A DNA stretch of 64,000 nucleotides from Celeribacter naphthalenivorans (GCF_020524585.1 NZ_JAIVLK010000002.1:1-64000); one strand, 5' to 3'; counted from the stretch's first letter, positions 48,517 to 57,735 are shown. The notes: generated by a model from the letters alone, not told the origin. Translations and numbers: made by a program.

Positions 48517-48635
48517 AGTATAAATCCCTTCAAAGTGTAAAATATGGAAATGAGAAAAATATCCTTAAAATATCAATAGCATACACGAAAATTTCTGCTG
48601 TTGCAAATTCTGCAATCTCCTTAGCCGTCTTTCTA

Positions 48636-49127
48636 GTGTTCAAGCCTTTATATGAGGCTTTTAAAGCTGAAGGTGCGCCAAACATTGATAATGTCGTCTG
48701 GGTGACTGTTTCAGCAGGTTTTACGATGTTTGGTTTATTGCTGACATTTCGTTCCAACCACATAGAGCTTCTTGAAGCACTAGATAAGAACGACGGTCTT
48801 CTAAAAGTTACACGATTTCAGACAAGTGAAGATGTAAACGCTGCGCTTTTGGCGCGTATCGGCTCTGCGAAACAAGTTAAGAATACCTATTTTCCAAACT
48901 TAACGAATGCTCGTGTTGATGGGCGTGAGGCGATGGACATTCGGAAGCTTTACGAGAAATGGTTGTCCGGTAACGCCGAGGTTGACTGGTTTGATGTTGT
49001 GACTCCAGAAGAGGTTTTTGACAAACGTTTTGTAAATCTCGGCCAAGGCATTGATGTAAAAATCATAAAGAACACACCATTCATGTCTTCCGTAATAAGA
49101 ACACTTGCCCCAATTTTATTCTGTTAG
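48636..49127 (+). pseudogene. membrane protein, 5' part (frameshifted)
   Basis: 163 codons from GTG 48636 to TAG 49125-49127. The open frame extends upstream to 48519 without an ATG, GTG or TTG, adding a likely helix (ISAVANSAISLAVFLVFKPL). A second helix follows (VTVSAGFTMFGLLLTF), then a soluble part with FQTSEDVNAALLARIG and NTYFPNLTNARVDG. The last 13 residues (from about 49083) look out of frame; sense continues in the +2 frame as HVFRNKNTCPNFILLEYASG into the next segment. GC is clearly low. The family is unknown. Confidence 0.55.
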
Positions 49128-49150
49128 AATATGCGAGTGGTGCTCAGGAA

Positions 49151-49780
49151 GTGTTTTGGGGCTGGCTTTCGTCAAAGCATGACACACGTTCTAATGAAGA
49201 GGTCGCATATGTGTATCGCTCTTCCAGTGTCGAACTCGTGCGTTTTTATGAGGAGCTGTTCGATATATTGTGGAAACGAAAAACGTGGGGTGAACCCATT
49301 TTTACTAGTTTTTCGAAAGGTAAAGAAAATTTACTCAACGCACATAATAATTTAGTCGATAAAATTGGAGTTTGGATCAATACCAGCCTGCAAAATGATC
49401 AAATCCATACCTACGGGCTATACCAAATCTCTATCGTGGATACGGCTGAGGGGCAGCGTGCCTTTGAAATTTCAGGATATACATTTGATCAAGAGTTAGA
49501 AGTCATTGAGATTGCACACCACGAACAACATCAAATCGCACACTATGAAAATAAGATGCTTATCGAGTATGGTTTAGGAGAGCCAGAAGGGCGAGGCGGT
49601 TTCTGTTTCTATGAATTTAGGGAGTCCCACTCTGAAATTCGGCTTACCGGCTTTTTCTCAAATGAGCGTAGTGGGATCGCACATATTTTGAATGGCAGGA
49701 AAATTTCGTCCCCAAAAGAAGGTTTCCCAGTATTATACAATGGGACAAACTTATACAATGGGACAAAAAGCTCCGGATAA
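49151..49780 (+). pseudogene. membrane protein, 3' part (frameshifted)
   Basis: The 209-codon frame continues the 48636 gene; without the frameshift near 49083-49092 the protein would be about 380 residues. It includes EVFWGWLSSKHDTRSNEEVA, VYRSSSVELVRFYEELFDIL and HHEQHQIAHYENKML. YASGAQEVFWGW followed by a RSSSVELVRFYEELF helix resembles PLD-fold-like sensor domains, by eye only. A 17/18-base tandem repeat makes LYNGTN-LYNGTK at its end. Confidence 0.5.
49733..49767 (+). repeat. tandem repeat in the 3' end of the frameshifted gene
   Basis: TTATACAATGGGACAAA occurs twice, at 49733-49749 and 49751-49767, one base apart (18-base period), encoding LYNGT twice. It probably arose by slippage. 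Confidence 0.7.
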
Positions 49781-50552
49781 TTATGGAGTTCTTTTTAAGG
49801 AGTTGGGTAAACAGCACGCTAAATCGAAAACTTTTGCGGCCAAAGGTGTCACCTGACATCCTCGACAGGAGCAGCTTTGCAATAACTGGTCCATTAAGTA
49901 TCTTGGCGAGATGTGGGGCAAACTGACCCGCTTCCGCTGCGCCCCTTCGGGCCGTTTCCGGTATTAAGAGATACCGCAAGATGTGTGTGGTAGTGCCACA
50001 CCTCTTGGCAAGGGGACCCGCTGCGCGCCCCCGTTGCATCCCCTCGGCTGTGGCTGGATCAGGACATTGAGCCCAGAGCCAGCCAGCAAACATATCGCTG
50101 TTTGATCGCTCGTCAGGGAGAAGTCATCTCTCCCCAACACCCCATAGACCATTCCATGGAGGCCAAAGACAGGAGCATGTCATAGCTCCCTTCCTTGGAA
50201 CCTTCCCATCGACTTAGGGGCGTTCCTGCCCCCAAGACCCCAGACCAATGGTGAGTTCTCGGAGAAACACAGCAATGAAGAACATTATTTGTCTCTTCAT
50301 TATCGGTTGGTCAGCATCCTGAAACTGATGCTGGTAGATGTCTAACAAGGGTACGCAGAGCATCTCCTGAAAAAACGCAGTGAGATCAAATGGAAGCCAG
50401 TCAACAAGCGACGCTTGCACCACCAAATTGAAGCGCATAGGCTCATCAGGGGATGTGTCAGAGCCCCATACGGGAAATACTTATTTGTCCTGAGTTATTT
50501 GTTGATGGACAGCCGGGGGGGGATATTTGTTGTTTGCTGAAAGGAAGTTTCC
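49781..50552. other. 772-base region without a convincing gene
   Basis: Short open frames exist (minus strand 49964-50152 and 50214-50438) but none has a ribosome site or family match. The 50214-50438 frame (MRFNLVVQASLVDWLPFDLT...) has protein-like composition and could be a gene remnant. GC varies sharply within the region, as in mosaic island DNA. Confidence 0.4.
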
Positions 50553-51278
50553 GTGTTGAACGATGAAATTTTTATCGACGATTTCCAAAACGATGATCTG
50601 GTTTTCTTTCATGAAGGTGCTGGCATTTCCATCAACATGAAGAAGCAACGGATGATTCTTTTTCAAAAGGTCGGTGGAGATTGGTTCGATCATGCTGAAC
50701 CTCTTTCAGCGCTCCGTGGTGTTGCAGAGTGTGATCCCGAAACTGCTCAATATGGCTATGAGGGGGCACAACATGGCAGTGCGCGTGGTACAGGCTTGGC
50801 CGTTGGGCTTGCTGTTCGTAATGCAGTTGAAAAAGCGAAGGCTAGAAATGCGACTGGCGTTGAACTTCGTTTTAAGTCTGTTGAACGGCCATCATTTCTT
50901 TTCAACATTCTTGATGAAAAAGAACGGGAGCGCTTGCTTGAAGCATTTAGGCAAGTGTTGAGTGATGGGGCGGTTGCTACACCTTATCGAAAAATTCCTG
51001 ATGATATTGTCGATATTTACACTCCCCTAACGGATGAGGATTTGCTTAAGGCTGAAAATCTGGACCGTGCTGAGCGGGAAAAAAGAGATAAAATTTCGCT
51101 GAATGGGAGGGACTATTTTACAATTTTAACTTCTAGCGTGGTTGTTAGTCTGATTTTTTACCTATCTGCGTCTCGCATGTTTTTGGGCGAGTTGATGATC
51201 CTATTCCTTTTGTGCGCTTTCGTGGTGTGGTTTGTCGTTATTGTTTTGAAATACTTGAAATACACGTTGGGTTTCTGA
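50553..51278 (+). CDS. hypothetical protein with C-terminal membrane helices
   Basis: 241 residues from GTG 50553, with AAAGGAAG upstream. The soluble N-terminal part has FFHEGAGISINMKKQRMILF and ATGVELRFKSVERPSFLFNI, reminiscent of DUF4755/PH-like small domains; RERLLEAFRQVLSDG follows. Two membrane helices lie at about 180-200 and 208-235. AT-rich codons match the island. A perfect inverted repeat follows the stop codon. Function unknown. Confidence 0.65.
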   Translation: MLNDEIFIDDFQNDDLVFFHEGAGISINMKKQRMILFQKVGGDWFDHAEPLSALRGVAECDPETAQYGYEGAQHGSARGTGLAVGLAVRNAVEKAKARNATGVELRFKSVERPSFLFNILDEKERERLLEAFRQVLSDGAVATPYRKIPDDIVDIYTPLTDEDLLKAENLDRAEREKRDKISLNGRDYFTILTSSVVVSLIFYLSASRMFLGELMILFLLCAFVVWFVVIVLKYLKYTLGF

Positions 51279-51302
51279 AAGCTGAAGCATGAGGTGTTCT
51301 GT

Positions 51303-51340
51303 TGCGATATTTTTAATTTGATGAATTTAAAAATATCGCA
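51303..51340 (+). terminator. perfect inverted repeat after the 50553 gene
   Basis: TGCGATATTTTTAA (51303-51316) and TTAAAAATATCGCA (51327-51340) match perfectly (14 bp, ten-base loop). The outer CTGTT...AACAG also pairs. The AT-rich stem has no clean U-run, so it may be a terminator or another island element. Confidence 0.5.
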
Positions 51341-51503
51341 GAGGAACAGGAACTGCTCAGAGTGACAATTGGTTACAATGCCGCAAAACTGAGATCCAGT
51401 AAAAGACTGTGAAAATCAGTTCAGAAATTGTGATGACAGCAAGGAACTTTTCGCCTCGGCTGAGTGACTTCCATTTAATTTGTTTCTCCGGGACGACTAG
51501 AAG

Positions 51504-51680
51504 CTATTGCCCCTCCACCTTGCCCCGTCTATTTCGGGCGGCATTGTAAAGCCTGAGTTGGTCTTTAAGGCCCATTGCATATGACGGATATGGCAAAGTA
51601 TCCCCTTCTTGCAAACCAATCTGATCCAAGTCGCGATCTGTGAGTTCTTTTTTAGTTGGCAGATCCAGCCAGCCAGGCAT
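51504..51680 (-). pseudogene. 3' remnant of a gene cut by the IS element
   Basis: From ATG 51678-51680 a 58-residue frame reads MPGWLDLPTKKELTDRDLDQ ... LYNAARNRRGKVEG and ends at TAG 51504-51506. The frame stays open upstream until the IS edge (51689), so the gene probably once began further right. LTDRDLDQIGLQEGD resembles DUF1127-like tails. A complete small gene from this ATG is the alternative. I did not find the missing 5' part beyond the IS. Confidence 0.5.
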
Positions 51681-51802
51681 TTCGTTTTTGAGCTACCCCC
51701 AGAAAATCGGACACTGACGTAAGCTACGCTTTGTTGTCTGCTGATCTTCGACGAGAAGGAGAATGAGACCTTGTCCGCCATTGGTCCGAGGACAATGGTC
51801 GA

Positions 51803-52099
51803 ATGATGTCGAAACGGAAGCAGCATTCGCCTGAGTTTAAGGCGAAGGTGGCGCTTGAAGCGCTGAAGGGGGAACGGACGGTGGCTGAGCTGGCGAACCT
51901 GTTCGGGATTCACCTGACGATGATCCACATCTGGAAGTGGGCGTTGCTTGAAGGCGCATCCGGCGTGTTCGAACGTGGTAGCAAGAAAGTCCCCGAGATT
52001 GACGAGGAGCAAGTTAAAGAGCTGCACGCCAAGATCGGGGAGCTGGCTGTGGCCAACGATTTGTTGTCACGAAAGCTCAAACCGTGGACCGGCAAGTGA
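51803..52099 (+). CDS. IS3-family transposase OrfA
   Basis: 98 residues. HTH_Tnp_1/IS3 OrfA: KRKQHSPEFKAKVALEALKG, then GERTVAELANLFGIHLTMIH as the helix-turn-helix, and a C-terminal leucine-zipper-like helix (EEQVKELHAKIGELAVANDL). It binds the IS ends. It overlaps orfB by 16 bases; a programmed frameshift could fuse the two into OrfAB. Confidence 0.9.
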   Translation: MMSKRKQHSPEFKAKVALEALKGERTVAELANLFGIHLTMIHIWKWALLEGASGVFERGSKKVPEIDEEQVKELHAKIGELAVANDLLSRKLKPWTGK

Positions 52100-52968
52100 G
52101 GCGGAAGATGGTTGAACCCGCCAATCCTGACCTGTCCATCGGCAAGCAGTGCAAGCTGCTGTCGCTCTCGCGGTCGTCGTTCTACTACACGCCCAAAGGC
52201 GAGACCGAGCAGAGCCTTGGCCTGATGAGGCGGATCAATGAGCAGTTTCTGGAAACGCCGTTCTTCGGTGTCCGCCAGATGACGTGGCACCTGCGCAACG
52301 ACGGCCATTTGGTGAACGAGAAACGGATACGACGGCTGATGCGCCTGATGGGGCTGATGCCGATCTACCAAAAGCCCAACACCAGCAAGGCGGCGAAGGG
52401 GCACAAGACGTATCCCTATCTGCTGAGAGGTCTGCGGGTGGAGCGTCCGAACCAAGTTTGGTGCTCGGATATTACCTATCTGCCCATGCGCCGAGGGTTT
52501 CTGTATCTGGTCGCCATTATGGATTGGCACACCCGTAAGGTGCTGGCTTGGCGCATCTCGAACACGCTGGAGGCGGACTTCTGCGTTGAGGCACTGAACG
52601 AGGCCATCCACAAGTTTGGTCCGCCGGAGATCATGAATACTGACCAAGGATCTCAGTTCACATCTTTTGCCTGGACGGATCGGCTGCGCCGGACCGGCGT
52701 CCGCATCTCGATGGATGGCAAGGGCGTTCGCAAGCTCACCCTCGACAATATCTTCATTGAGCGGCTGTGGCGAACCCTGAAATACGAGTGCGTCTACCTG
52801 CATGCCTGGGAGACCGGATCAGAAGCGAAGGCAGGCATCCGGAAATGGATGACCTTCTACAACAACCAACGCCCACACTCAGCCCTTGGCGGTAGGCCTC
52901 CAGCCGTGGTCTATTGGCTGAGAAATGACAAAACCCAACCCGATCAGCAGGAGCAGAGAGTAGCTTAA
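52084..52968 (+). CDS. IS3-family transposase OrfB (DDE)
   Basis: 294 residues. The N-terminal HTH_21 region (SLGLMRRINEQFLETPFFG, then NEKRIRRLMRLMGL) precedes an rve integrase core with D in WCSDITYLPM, D in MNTDQGSQFTS and E in LDNIFIERLWRTLKYE-type context. All three catalytic acids are present, so it should be active. The end NNQRPHSALGGRPPA is typical of the family. Confidence 0.92.
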   Translation: MDRQVRRKMVEPANPDLSIGKQCKLLSLSRSSFYYTPKGETEQSLGLMRRINEQFLETPFFGVRQMTWHLRNDGHLVNEKRIRRLMRLMGLMPIYQKPNTSKAAKGHKTYPYLLRGLRVERPNQVWCSDITYLPMRRGFLYLVAIMDWHTRKVLAWRISNTLEADFCVEALNEAIHKFGPPEIMNTDQGSQFTSFAWTDRLRRTGVRISMDGKGVRKLTLDNIFIERLWRTLKYECVYLHAWETGSEAKAGIRKWMTFYNNQRPHSALGGRPPAVVYWLRNDKTQPDQQEQRVA

Positions 52969-53007
52969 TTTACGCCAAATTCTGTCCAAGGGATGGGGAG
53001 TAGCTCA

Positions 53008-53440
53008 CTGATTGGGGATGCCCACCGAAAAGGCCGACGCCCTGATGCCCGAGAGGACCTCTGTGTGCTCACTGTGACAGTTTTCTTTTTTAAATCCATG
53101 CTCTGAGGGACGTCCACCAAAGATGTAAGTGTTGCACACTGACATTTAAAGAAGCGGAACTTAACCTTCGCGCTTCGAAGGCCTGCGTTCGGAGACCGAC
53201 TGCCTGCCCAATTATGTGCGTTTTCTGTGCCTCGGTTATCGGGTGTGACGTCTTGGCTGTCCATTTTGCATAGCCCGTTCCCCGGAACGGGGCGTCGCAG
53301 GGGGAATTGCGAGCCGACAGGCGCAAATGCAGGCGGAATAGCCTTGCGCGATAGGGATTCTGCCCCTAGAAGAGCGTCTGATTTATCAGGTCGCGGTCCA
53401 GCGGCCGGAAGAGACGTAAGAACGTAAAAAGGACGCCAAG
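53008..53440. other. 433-base region between the IS element and tig
   Basis: No convincing gene. GCCCCGTTCC-type bases around 53275-53295 form a hairpin (CCCGTTCC with GGAACGGG). The last 100 bases presumably carry the tig promoter and leader; AAAAAGGA precedes the tig ATG. It should contain the right island border, but no tRNA-Leu repeat was seen. Confidence 0.4.
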
Positions 53441-54769
53441 ATGCAGGTCACCGAGACCCTGAACGAAGGTCTGAAGCGCGGCTATCAGATCACCATCACC
53501 GCCGCTGAGCTTGACACCAAAGTCAACGAGAAGCTCAAGGAAGCCCAGCCCGAAGTCGAGATGAAGGGTTTCCGCAAAGGCAAAGTGCCGATGGCGCTCC
53601 TGAAAAAACAATTCGGCCAGCGTGTTCTTGGCGAAGCCATGCAGGAAGCTGTCGATGGCGCGATGAACGATCACTTCGAAGCCTCTGGCGACAAACCGGC
53701 GATGCAGCCGAATGTCACCATGGAAGGCGGCGAAGAGTGGAAAGAGGGCGACGATGTCGTCGTCACCATGTCCTACGAAGCCCTGCCGCAGATCCCGGAA
53801 GCCGATCTGTCGGGCGTGAAGCTTGAAAAGCTCGTTGTCAAAGCGGGCGAAGACGAGATCGCTGACGCTCTGAAAAACCTCGCGGCCACCGCGCAGAACT
53901 TTGAAGACAAAGACGGCGAAGCCGCCGATGGCGACCAAGTCGTGATCGACTTCCTCGGCAAAGTTGACGGCGAAGCTTTCGACGGCGGCGCCGCAGAAGA
54001 CTACCCGCTGGTGCTGGGCTCCGGCTCCTTCATCCCGGGCTTCGAAGAGCAGCTTGTGGGCCTGAAAGCGGGCGACGAGAAGAACGTTGAAGTGAAATTC
54101 CCTGAGCAATACGGCGCAGAGAACCTGGCCGGCAAAGACGCCGTGTTCGAATGCAAAGTCAAAGCGGTCAAAGCCCCGGCTGACTCCGCCATCGACGACG
54201 AACTGGCGAAAAAATTCGGTGCCGAAGATCTCGCCTCCCTGAAAGGTCAGATCGCTGAGCGCCTCGAAGCCGAATACGCCGGTGCCGCCCGCGCTGTGAT
54301 GAAGCGTGGCCTGCTTGACCAGCTCGACGCTGTTGTGTCCTTCGACCTGCCGCCGTCCTTGGTGGAAGCCGAAGCCAACCAGATCGCGCACCAGCTGTGG
54401 CACGAGGAAAACCCGGACGTGCACGGTCACGATCACCCGGAAATCGAGACCACCGAAGAGCACACCAAACTGGCCGAACGCCGCGTGCGCCTTGGCCTCC
54501 TGCTCGCCGACATCGGTCAGAAGCAAGAGATTCAAGTGACCGACGCCGAGTTCACCCAAGCGGTCATGATGCAAGCGCGTCAGTACCCGGGCCAGGAGCG
54601 CCAGTTCTTTGAATTCGTTCAGCAAAACCCGCAGATGCGTCAGCAGATTCAGGCCCCGCTGTTCGAAGACAAAGTGGTCGACTACATCGCCGAAAACGCT
54701 CAACTGACCGAGAAAGAAGTCTCGAAAGAAGAGCTGGAAAAAGCCGTCGAGAGCCTCGACGACGAATAA
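53441..54769 (+). CDS. tig: trigger factor
   Basis: 442 residues. Ribosome-associated chaperone and peptidyl-prolyl isomerase. The N-terminal ribosome-binding domain has [16 protein letters not shown] (the family motif is G-F-R-x-G-K-x-P). The FKBP domain (about 160-245) reads [20 protein letters not shown] and [16 protein letters not shown]. The helical C-terminal domain (about 265-440) makes the arms. In relatives tRNA-Leu often sits just upstream of tig; here the island separates them. Confidence 0.97.
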   Translation: MQVTETLNEGLKRGYQITITAAELDTKVNEKLKEAQPEVEMKGFRKGKVPMALLKKQFGQRVLGEAMQEAVDGAMNDHFEASGDKPAMQPNVTMEGGEEWKEGDDVVVTMSYEALPQIPEADLSGVKLEKLVVKAGEDEIADALKNLAATAQNFEDKDGEAADGDQVVIDFLGKVDGEAFDGGAAEDYPLVLGSGSFIPGFEEQLVGLKAGDEKNVEVKFPEQYGAENLAGKDAVFECKVKAVKAPADSAIDDELAKKFGAEDLASLKGQIAERLEAEYAGAARAVMKRGLLDQLDAVVSFDLPPSLVEAEANQIAHQLWHEENPDVHGHDHPEIETTEEHTKLAERRVRLGLLLADIGQKQEIQVTDAEFTQAVMMQARQYPGQERQFFEFVQQNPQMRQQIQAPLFEDKVVDYIAENAQLTEKEVSKEELEKAVESLDDE

Positions 54770-54812
54770 GACAAGCCCGATAGGGCATCTCGCCAAAGAG
54801 CGAGGGACAGAG

Positions 54813-54842
54813 GGTCGCTTCGGAAACGAGGCGGCCTTTTTT
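54813..54842 (+). terminator. terminator after tig
   Basis: GGTCGCTTCG pairs with CGAGGCGGCC (G-U pairs included) around GAAA, followed by TTTTTT. Confidence 0.85.
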
Positions 54843-54858
54843 ATGTGGTTCAGGCAAA

Positions 54859-54881
54859 GAAAAAGGGGGCTCTGCCCCCTT
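54859..54881 (-). terminator. terminator after the lytic transglycosylase gene
   Basis: AAGGGGGC pairs with GCCCCCTT around TCT; on the minus strand TTTTTC follows. Confidence 0.75.
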
Positions 54882-54918
54882 GTTGTGCGCACCCGATATG
54901 TCCGGACAAAAGAAAGGG

Positions 54919-55389
54919 TTAGCTGCGCAACCCCGTCTCATACAAAAGCCCCTGTTTCTTGGCCTCGTAATAATAGCCGCGTGCGTACCAGCCCATGGCG
55001 CTGTCGATGTCGCCGCCGGAGACCATATAGGCGCCGCGCAGGTATTTTCCCGCGTATTCGAGGTTCACATTCGGGTCCAAAAGCTCTTCGGCCGGACCTC
55101 GGTGGCCCATGGTGCGGGCGGTTTGTGGCAGGATTTGCAGGAGGCCCCAATAGGGTCCATTGCGCGCCCAGGGGCGGTGGGTGCTTTCGCGCACCGCCTG
55201 ACGGTGGATCAGTTCGCGCGGAATCTCGTAATGGTCGGCCCATTTGTTGATCAGCGTCCGCAGTTCCGGCGTCTCATTGGGGTAGAGCGGCGGATCGAAG
55301 GGGCGGTTGCGGGAAACTTCGGTTTTGTTGCCACAGGCGGCAAGGGCGAGGGCAGACAGAAGGAAGGTCCGGCGGGCGACTGCGGTCAT
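54919..55389 (-). CDS. lytic transglycosylase lipoprotein
   Basis: 156 residues. A signal peptide with Arg pair and lipobox (RRTFLLSALALAACGN) makes it a lipoprotein. The SLT domain has the catalytic Glu in AVRESTHRP (about residue 68), GLLQILPQTARTMGHRG and NVNLEYAGKYLR. It cleaves peptidoglycan glycan strands, giving 1,6-anhydro ends. The short length resembles membrane-bound transglycosylase C-terminal domains. Confidence 0.88.
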   Translation of the reverse strand: MTAVARRTFLLSALALAACGNKTEVSRNRPFDPPLYPNETPELRTLINKWADHYEIPRELIHRQAVRESTHRPWARNGPYWGLLQILPQTARTMGHRGPAEELLDPNVNLEYAGKYLRGAYMVSGGDIDSAMGWYARGYYYEAKKQGLLYETGLRS

Positions 55390-55582
55390 GAGGAGCTCTT
55401 TGAAAATTCAACTGCGTTTATTGATCATGTTCACAGGTCTCTGCCAAGTTGTTGTGAGTCCACTCGGCAAAACCCCGCTGAGCACCTGCTGAAACGGCCA
55501 ACTTGTGGCGACTCGCTGAGCCGCGCAGCATGGGGAAGGGCGGGGGCCTCGGCCTCTCGCCGTCTTTGGGAGGAGAAAAGTC

Positions 55583-56173
55583 ATGACAATATGCACAAAA
55601 CTTGCCGCCGGTTTCGTCGCTCTATGCGGTGTCGCGGGGATGGCCGCGGCAGAGACCTACGACCTCGACACGCTGCGCCGTGCGGTGGAAAAATATAAGG
55701 ACGTCGATGTCGCGCTCGCTGAGGGCTATATCCCCGATCCATCAGGGCAATGTGTTCATGCAGCGACGGAAGGTCTGCCGGCAGAGTGGGGCGGAATGGG
55801 GGTGCATTACCTTCATCCGGCGATGCTTGAGCTGGCCCCGCCGGGCGGCCGCGTCGACGGGATGGGGACGCATACGGATTTTATGAAACCGGCGATTTTG
55901 CTCTATGAGCCCCAAGCGGATGGTACGATGGAACTGGTAGGGATTGAAAATCTGGTGTTTGAGGCAGCATGGAAAGCGGCCGGTCATGAGGAGGCGCCGA
56001 TGATGAACGGGCGTCTGTGGGACCATATGGCCGACAACCCGGAGACATCGGCGGATGAGGCGCATGGCTTCATGCCGCATTATGATCAGCACATTTGGCT
56101 GTTTCGTGAAAATCCGATGGGCGAGGCGATGCCTTTTAATCCGAATGTCACCTGCGATCATCATCAGATGTAG
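55583..56173 (+). CDS. secreted protein of unknown function
   Basis: 196 residues with a signal peptide (ICTKLAAGFVALCGVAGMAAA). The mature domain is rich in His, Met and Trp: WGGMGVHYLHPAMLELAPPG, HEEAPMMNGRLWDHMADNP, HGFMPHYDQHIWLFRENP, ending VTCDHHQM. The His/Met pattern could bind metal, possibly copper, which is inference. No family is recognised by eye. Confidence 0.65.
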   Translation: MTICTKLAAGFVALCGVAGMAAAETYDLDTLRRAVEKYKDVDVALAEGYIPDPSGQCVHAATEGLPAEWGGMGVHYLHPAMLELAPPGGRVDGMGTHTDFMKPAILLYEPQADGTMELVGIENLVFEAAWKAAGHEEAPMMNGRLWDHMADNPETSADEAHGFMPHYDQHIWLFRENPMGEAMPFNPNVTCDHHQM

Positions 56174-56188
56174 GTGAAGCCAAAAAAA

Positions 56189-56211
56189 AGCCCCGCTGAG
56201 CGGGGCTTTTT
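56189..56211. terminator. bidirectional terminator before rplI
   Basis: AGCCCCGC (56189-56196) pairs with GCGGGGCT (56200-56207) around TGA, with T-runs on both strands. It closes the secreted-protein gene and the ribosomal operon. Confidence 0.85.
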
Positions 56212-56233
56212 GAATTTTGCGACGGAAAGAAGA

Positions 56234-56839
56234 TTACTCTTCTTCGGTCTCGGCAACTTCGGCCAAATCGTCGTCGTCGGACGCGGCGGAGCCGATGTCG
56301 TCGAACAGTTCTGCGATCTCGAATTCGGCCTGGGCTTCGGCTTCGGCGGCGAGTTCCTGAATGGATTTGCCTTCGGCCTGAAGTTCGGCTTCTTCGACGG
56401 AGCGAGCGACGTTCAGGATGATCGTGGCTTCAACTTCCGGGTGCAGGATGACGTGCAGCTCGTGCAGGCCAAGCTCCTTGATCGGGGCTTTCAGAGCGAC
56501 CTGTTTGCGGTCGACGGAGAAGCCATTCTCGGTGGCGGCGTCTGCGGCGTCACGGGGCGTGACGGAACCGTAGAGAGCGCCAGCGTCGGAGGCGGAGCGA
56601 ATCACGACGAATTTCTGACCGTCGAGTTTCGCGGCCAGAGCTTCGGCCTCTTTCTTGGTCTCGAGGTTACGGGCCTCGAGTTGAGCTTTCTGAGCTTCGA
56701 AAGCTTTGATGTTCGCTTCAGAGGCGCGCATTGCTTTTTCCTGCGGCAGCAGGAAGTTGCGGGCGTAGCCGTCTTTGACGGACACGACGTCGCCCATTTG
56801 GCCGAGTTTGGCCACGCGTTCGAGAAGGATAACTTCCAT
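56234..56839 (-). CDS. rplI: 50S ribosomal protein L9
   Basis: 201 residues. [30 protein letters not shown]-type start (split by its conserved Gly/Lys) and the linking helix match L9. The C-terminal domain (about 65-148) binds 23S rRNA. A further acidic tail of about 50 residues ([18 protein letters not shown] ... [16 protein letters not shown]) extends it beyond the usual 150. It is last in rpsF-rpsR-rplI. Confidence 0.96.
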   Translation of the reverse strand: MEVILLERVAKLGQMGDVVSVKDGYARNFLLPQEKAMRASEANIKAFEAQKAQLEARNLETKKEAEALAAKLDGQKFVVIRSASDAGALYGSVTPRDAADAATENGFSVDRKQVALKAPIKELGLHELHVILHPEVEATIILNVARSVEEAELQAEGKSIQELAAEAEAQAEFEIAELFDDIGSAASDDDDLAEVAETEEE

Positions 56840-56851
56840 GGGATCTACTCC

Positions 56852-57079
56852 TTACTTCACAGCGTAGGGCAGCAGGGCGAGGAAGCGAGCGCGTTTGATG
56901 GCACGGGCCAGCTCACGCTGTTTCTTCGCAGAGACTGCGGTGATGCGGGACGGAACGATTTTGCCGCGCTCAGAGATGTAGCGCTGCAGAAGACGGGTGT
57001 CTTTGTAATCGATCGCGGGAGCATTGTCGCCAGAGAACGGGCAGACTTTGCGGCGGCGGAAAAACGGTTTAGCGGCCAT
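56852..57079 (-). CDS. rpsR: 30S ribosomal protein S18
   Basis: 75 residues, the full length. [20 protein letters not shown] and [20 protein letters not shown] are the S18 signature. It binds the 30S platform with S6. It lies 24 bases after rpsF and 12 before rplI. Confidence 0.97.
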   Translation of the reverse strand: MAAKPFFRRRKVCPFSGDNAPAIDYKDTRLLQRYISERGKIVPSRITAVSAKKQRELARAIKRARFLALLPYAVK

Positions 57080-57103
57080 AGGTTAGGTCCTTTCCAAACA
57101 AGA

Positions 57104-57460
57104 TTACTGGCGACGCGGACGACGCTCTTCGCGGTCGTCACGTTTCTGCATTTGTACGGAAGGGCCTTCCTCGTGAGCGTCGACCTTGATGGTCAGGACG
57201 CGCATCACGTCGTCATGCAGACGCATCAGGCGTTCCATTTCCTGCACGGCTTCCGACGGGGCGTCGGTGCGCAGGTAGGCGTAGTGGCCCTTGCGGTTCT
57301 TGTTGATCTTGTAGGCCATCGTTTTGACGCCCCAGTACTCGTGCTCGACGAGTTTCCCGCCGTTGTCGGCGAGGACGGTGCCAAAATGTTCGATGAGACC
57401 TTCGGCCTGCGCGTTGGAAAGGTCCTGACGCGCAATGAAGACATGCTCGTAAAGCGGCAT
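57104..57460 (-). CDS. rpsF: 30S ribosomal protein S6
   Basis: 118 residues from ATG 57458-57460 (MPLYEHVFIARQDLS), with TTGGAG upstream; a longer frame to 57526 is not family-like. EYWGVKTMAYKINKNRKGHY is the S6 core. The tail RDDREERRPRRQ is charged. It is first in the rpsF-rpsR-rplI operon and pairs with S18 in the 30S subunit. Confidence 0.96.
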   Translation of the reverse strand: MPLYEHVFIARQDLSNAQAEGLIEHFGTVLADNGGKLVEHEYWGVKTMAYKINKNRKGHYAYLRTDAPSEAVQEMERLMRLHDDVMRVLTIKVDAHEEGPSVQMQKRDDREERRPRRQ

Positions 57461-57569
57461 GGGTGCTCCAATCATGTTCAAGCGCATTTCATAGGACGGG
57501 CATTTGACCTTCCGCGGCCCGACCACGAGAGACTGCGCGGTTCATACGTGTCTTGCGAAAGGATGCGTC

Positions 57570-57597
57570 CTTATACGCATTTCGGGCTTTGGTTCAA
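57570..57597 (-). promoter_or_regulatory. likely rpsF operon promoter
   Basis: On the minus strand TTGAAC (57597-57592), a 16-base spacer, TATAAG (57575-57570), about 110 bases before the rpsF ATG. It is the clearest sigma-70 match in this area. The long leader could host ribosomal-protein feedback control. Confidence 0.6.
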
Positions 57598-57735
57598 GGA
57601 TAAACTCTGGCTTTCCCGAGGGGGCGGGAACGGAGCTTTGATGCGCCGCAAAAAATCACCGTAAGCCGGTCACATTCCTGCCCACATTAACCAACATTAC
57701 AACCTATGGATGAGAAGAATATAAGGATGAAGGCA

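Larger units (their letters stand above)
51689..53007 (+). mobile_element. IS3-family insertion sequence
   Basis: About 1319 bases with imperfect terminal inverted repeats: TGAGCTACCCCC at the left, TGAGCTACTCCCC (reverse complement) at the right, each followed inward by GGACA and GTAA blocks. It has two overlapping transposase frames. No matching target duplication is visible (left flank ...CGTTTT, right flank CTGATT...), so one end may have been rearranged after insertion. Confidence 0.8.
44434..53440. mobile_element. genomic island inserted at tRNA-Leu (right border not certain)
   Basis: The tract between tRNA-Leu and tig has a large serine recombinase at the tRNA end, a zinc peptidase-like gene, orphan and broken genes, an IS3-family element, and much lower GC at about 48.3-51.5 kb. 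These are island features. I could not find a direct repeat of the tRNA 3' end near tig, so the right edge is only bounded by tig at 53441. The island probably decays in place, since its recombinase is interrupted. Confidence 0.6.

Noticed and set aside
49964-50152. Short minus-strand open frame in the island gap
   Set aside because: No ribosome site, no family match, and Cys/Gly/Arg-rich composition typical of chance frames.
53008-53440. Right attachment site matching the tRNA-Leu 3' end
   Set aside because: No direct or near copy of the T-arm/acceptor sequence was found by eye before tig.
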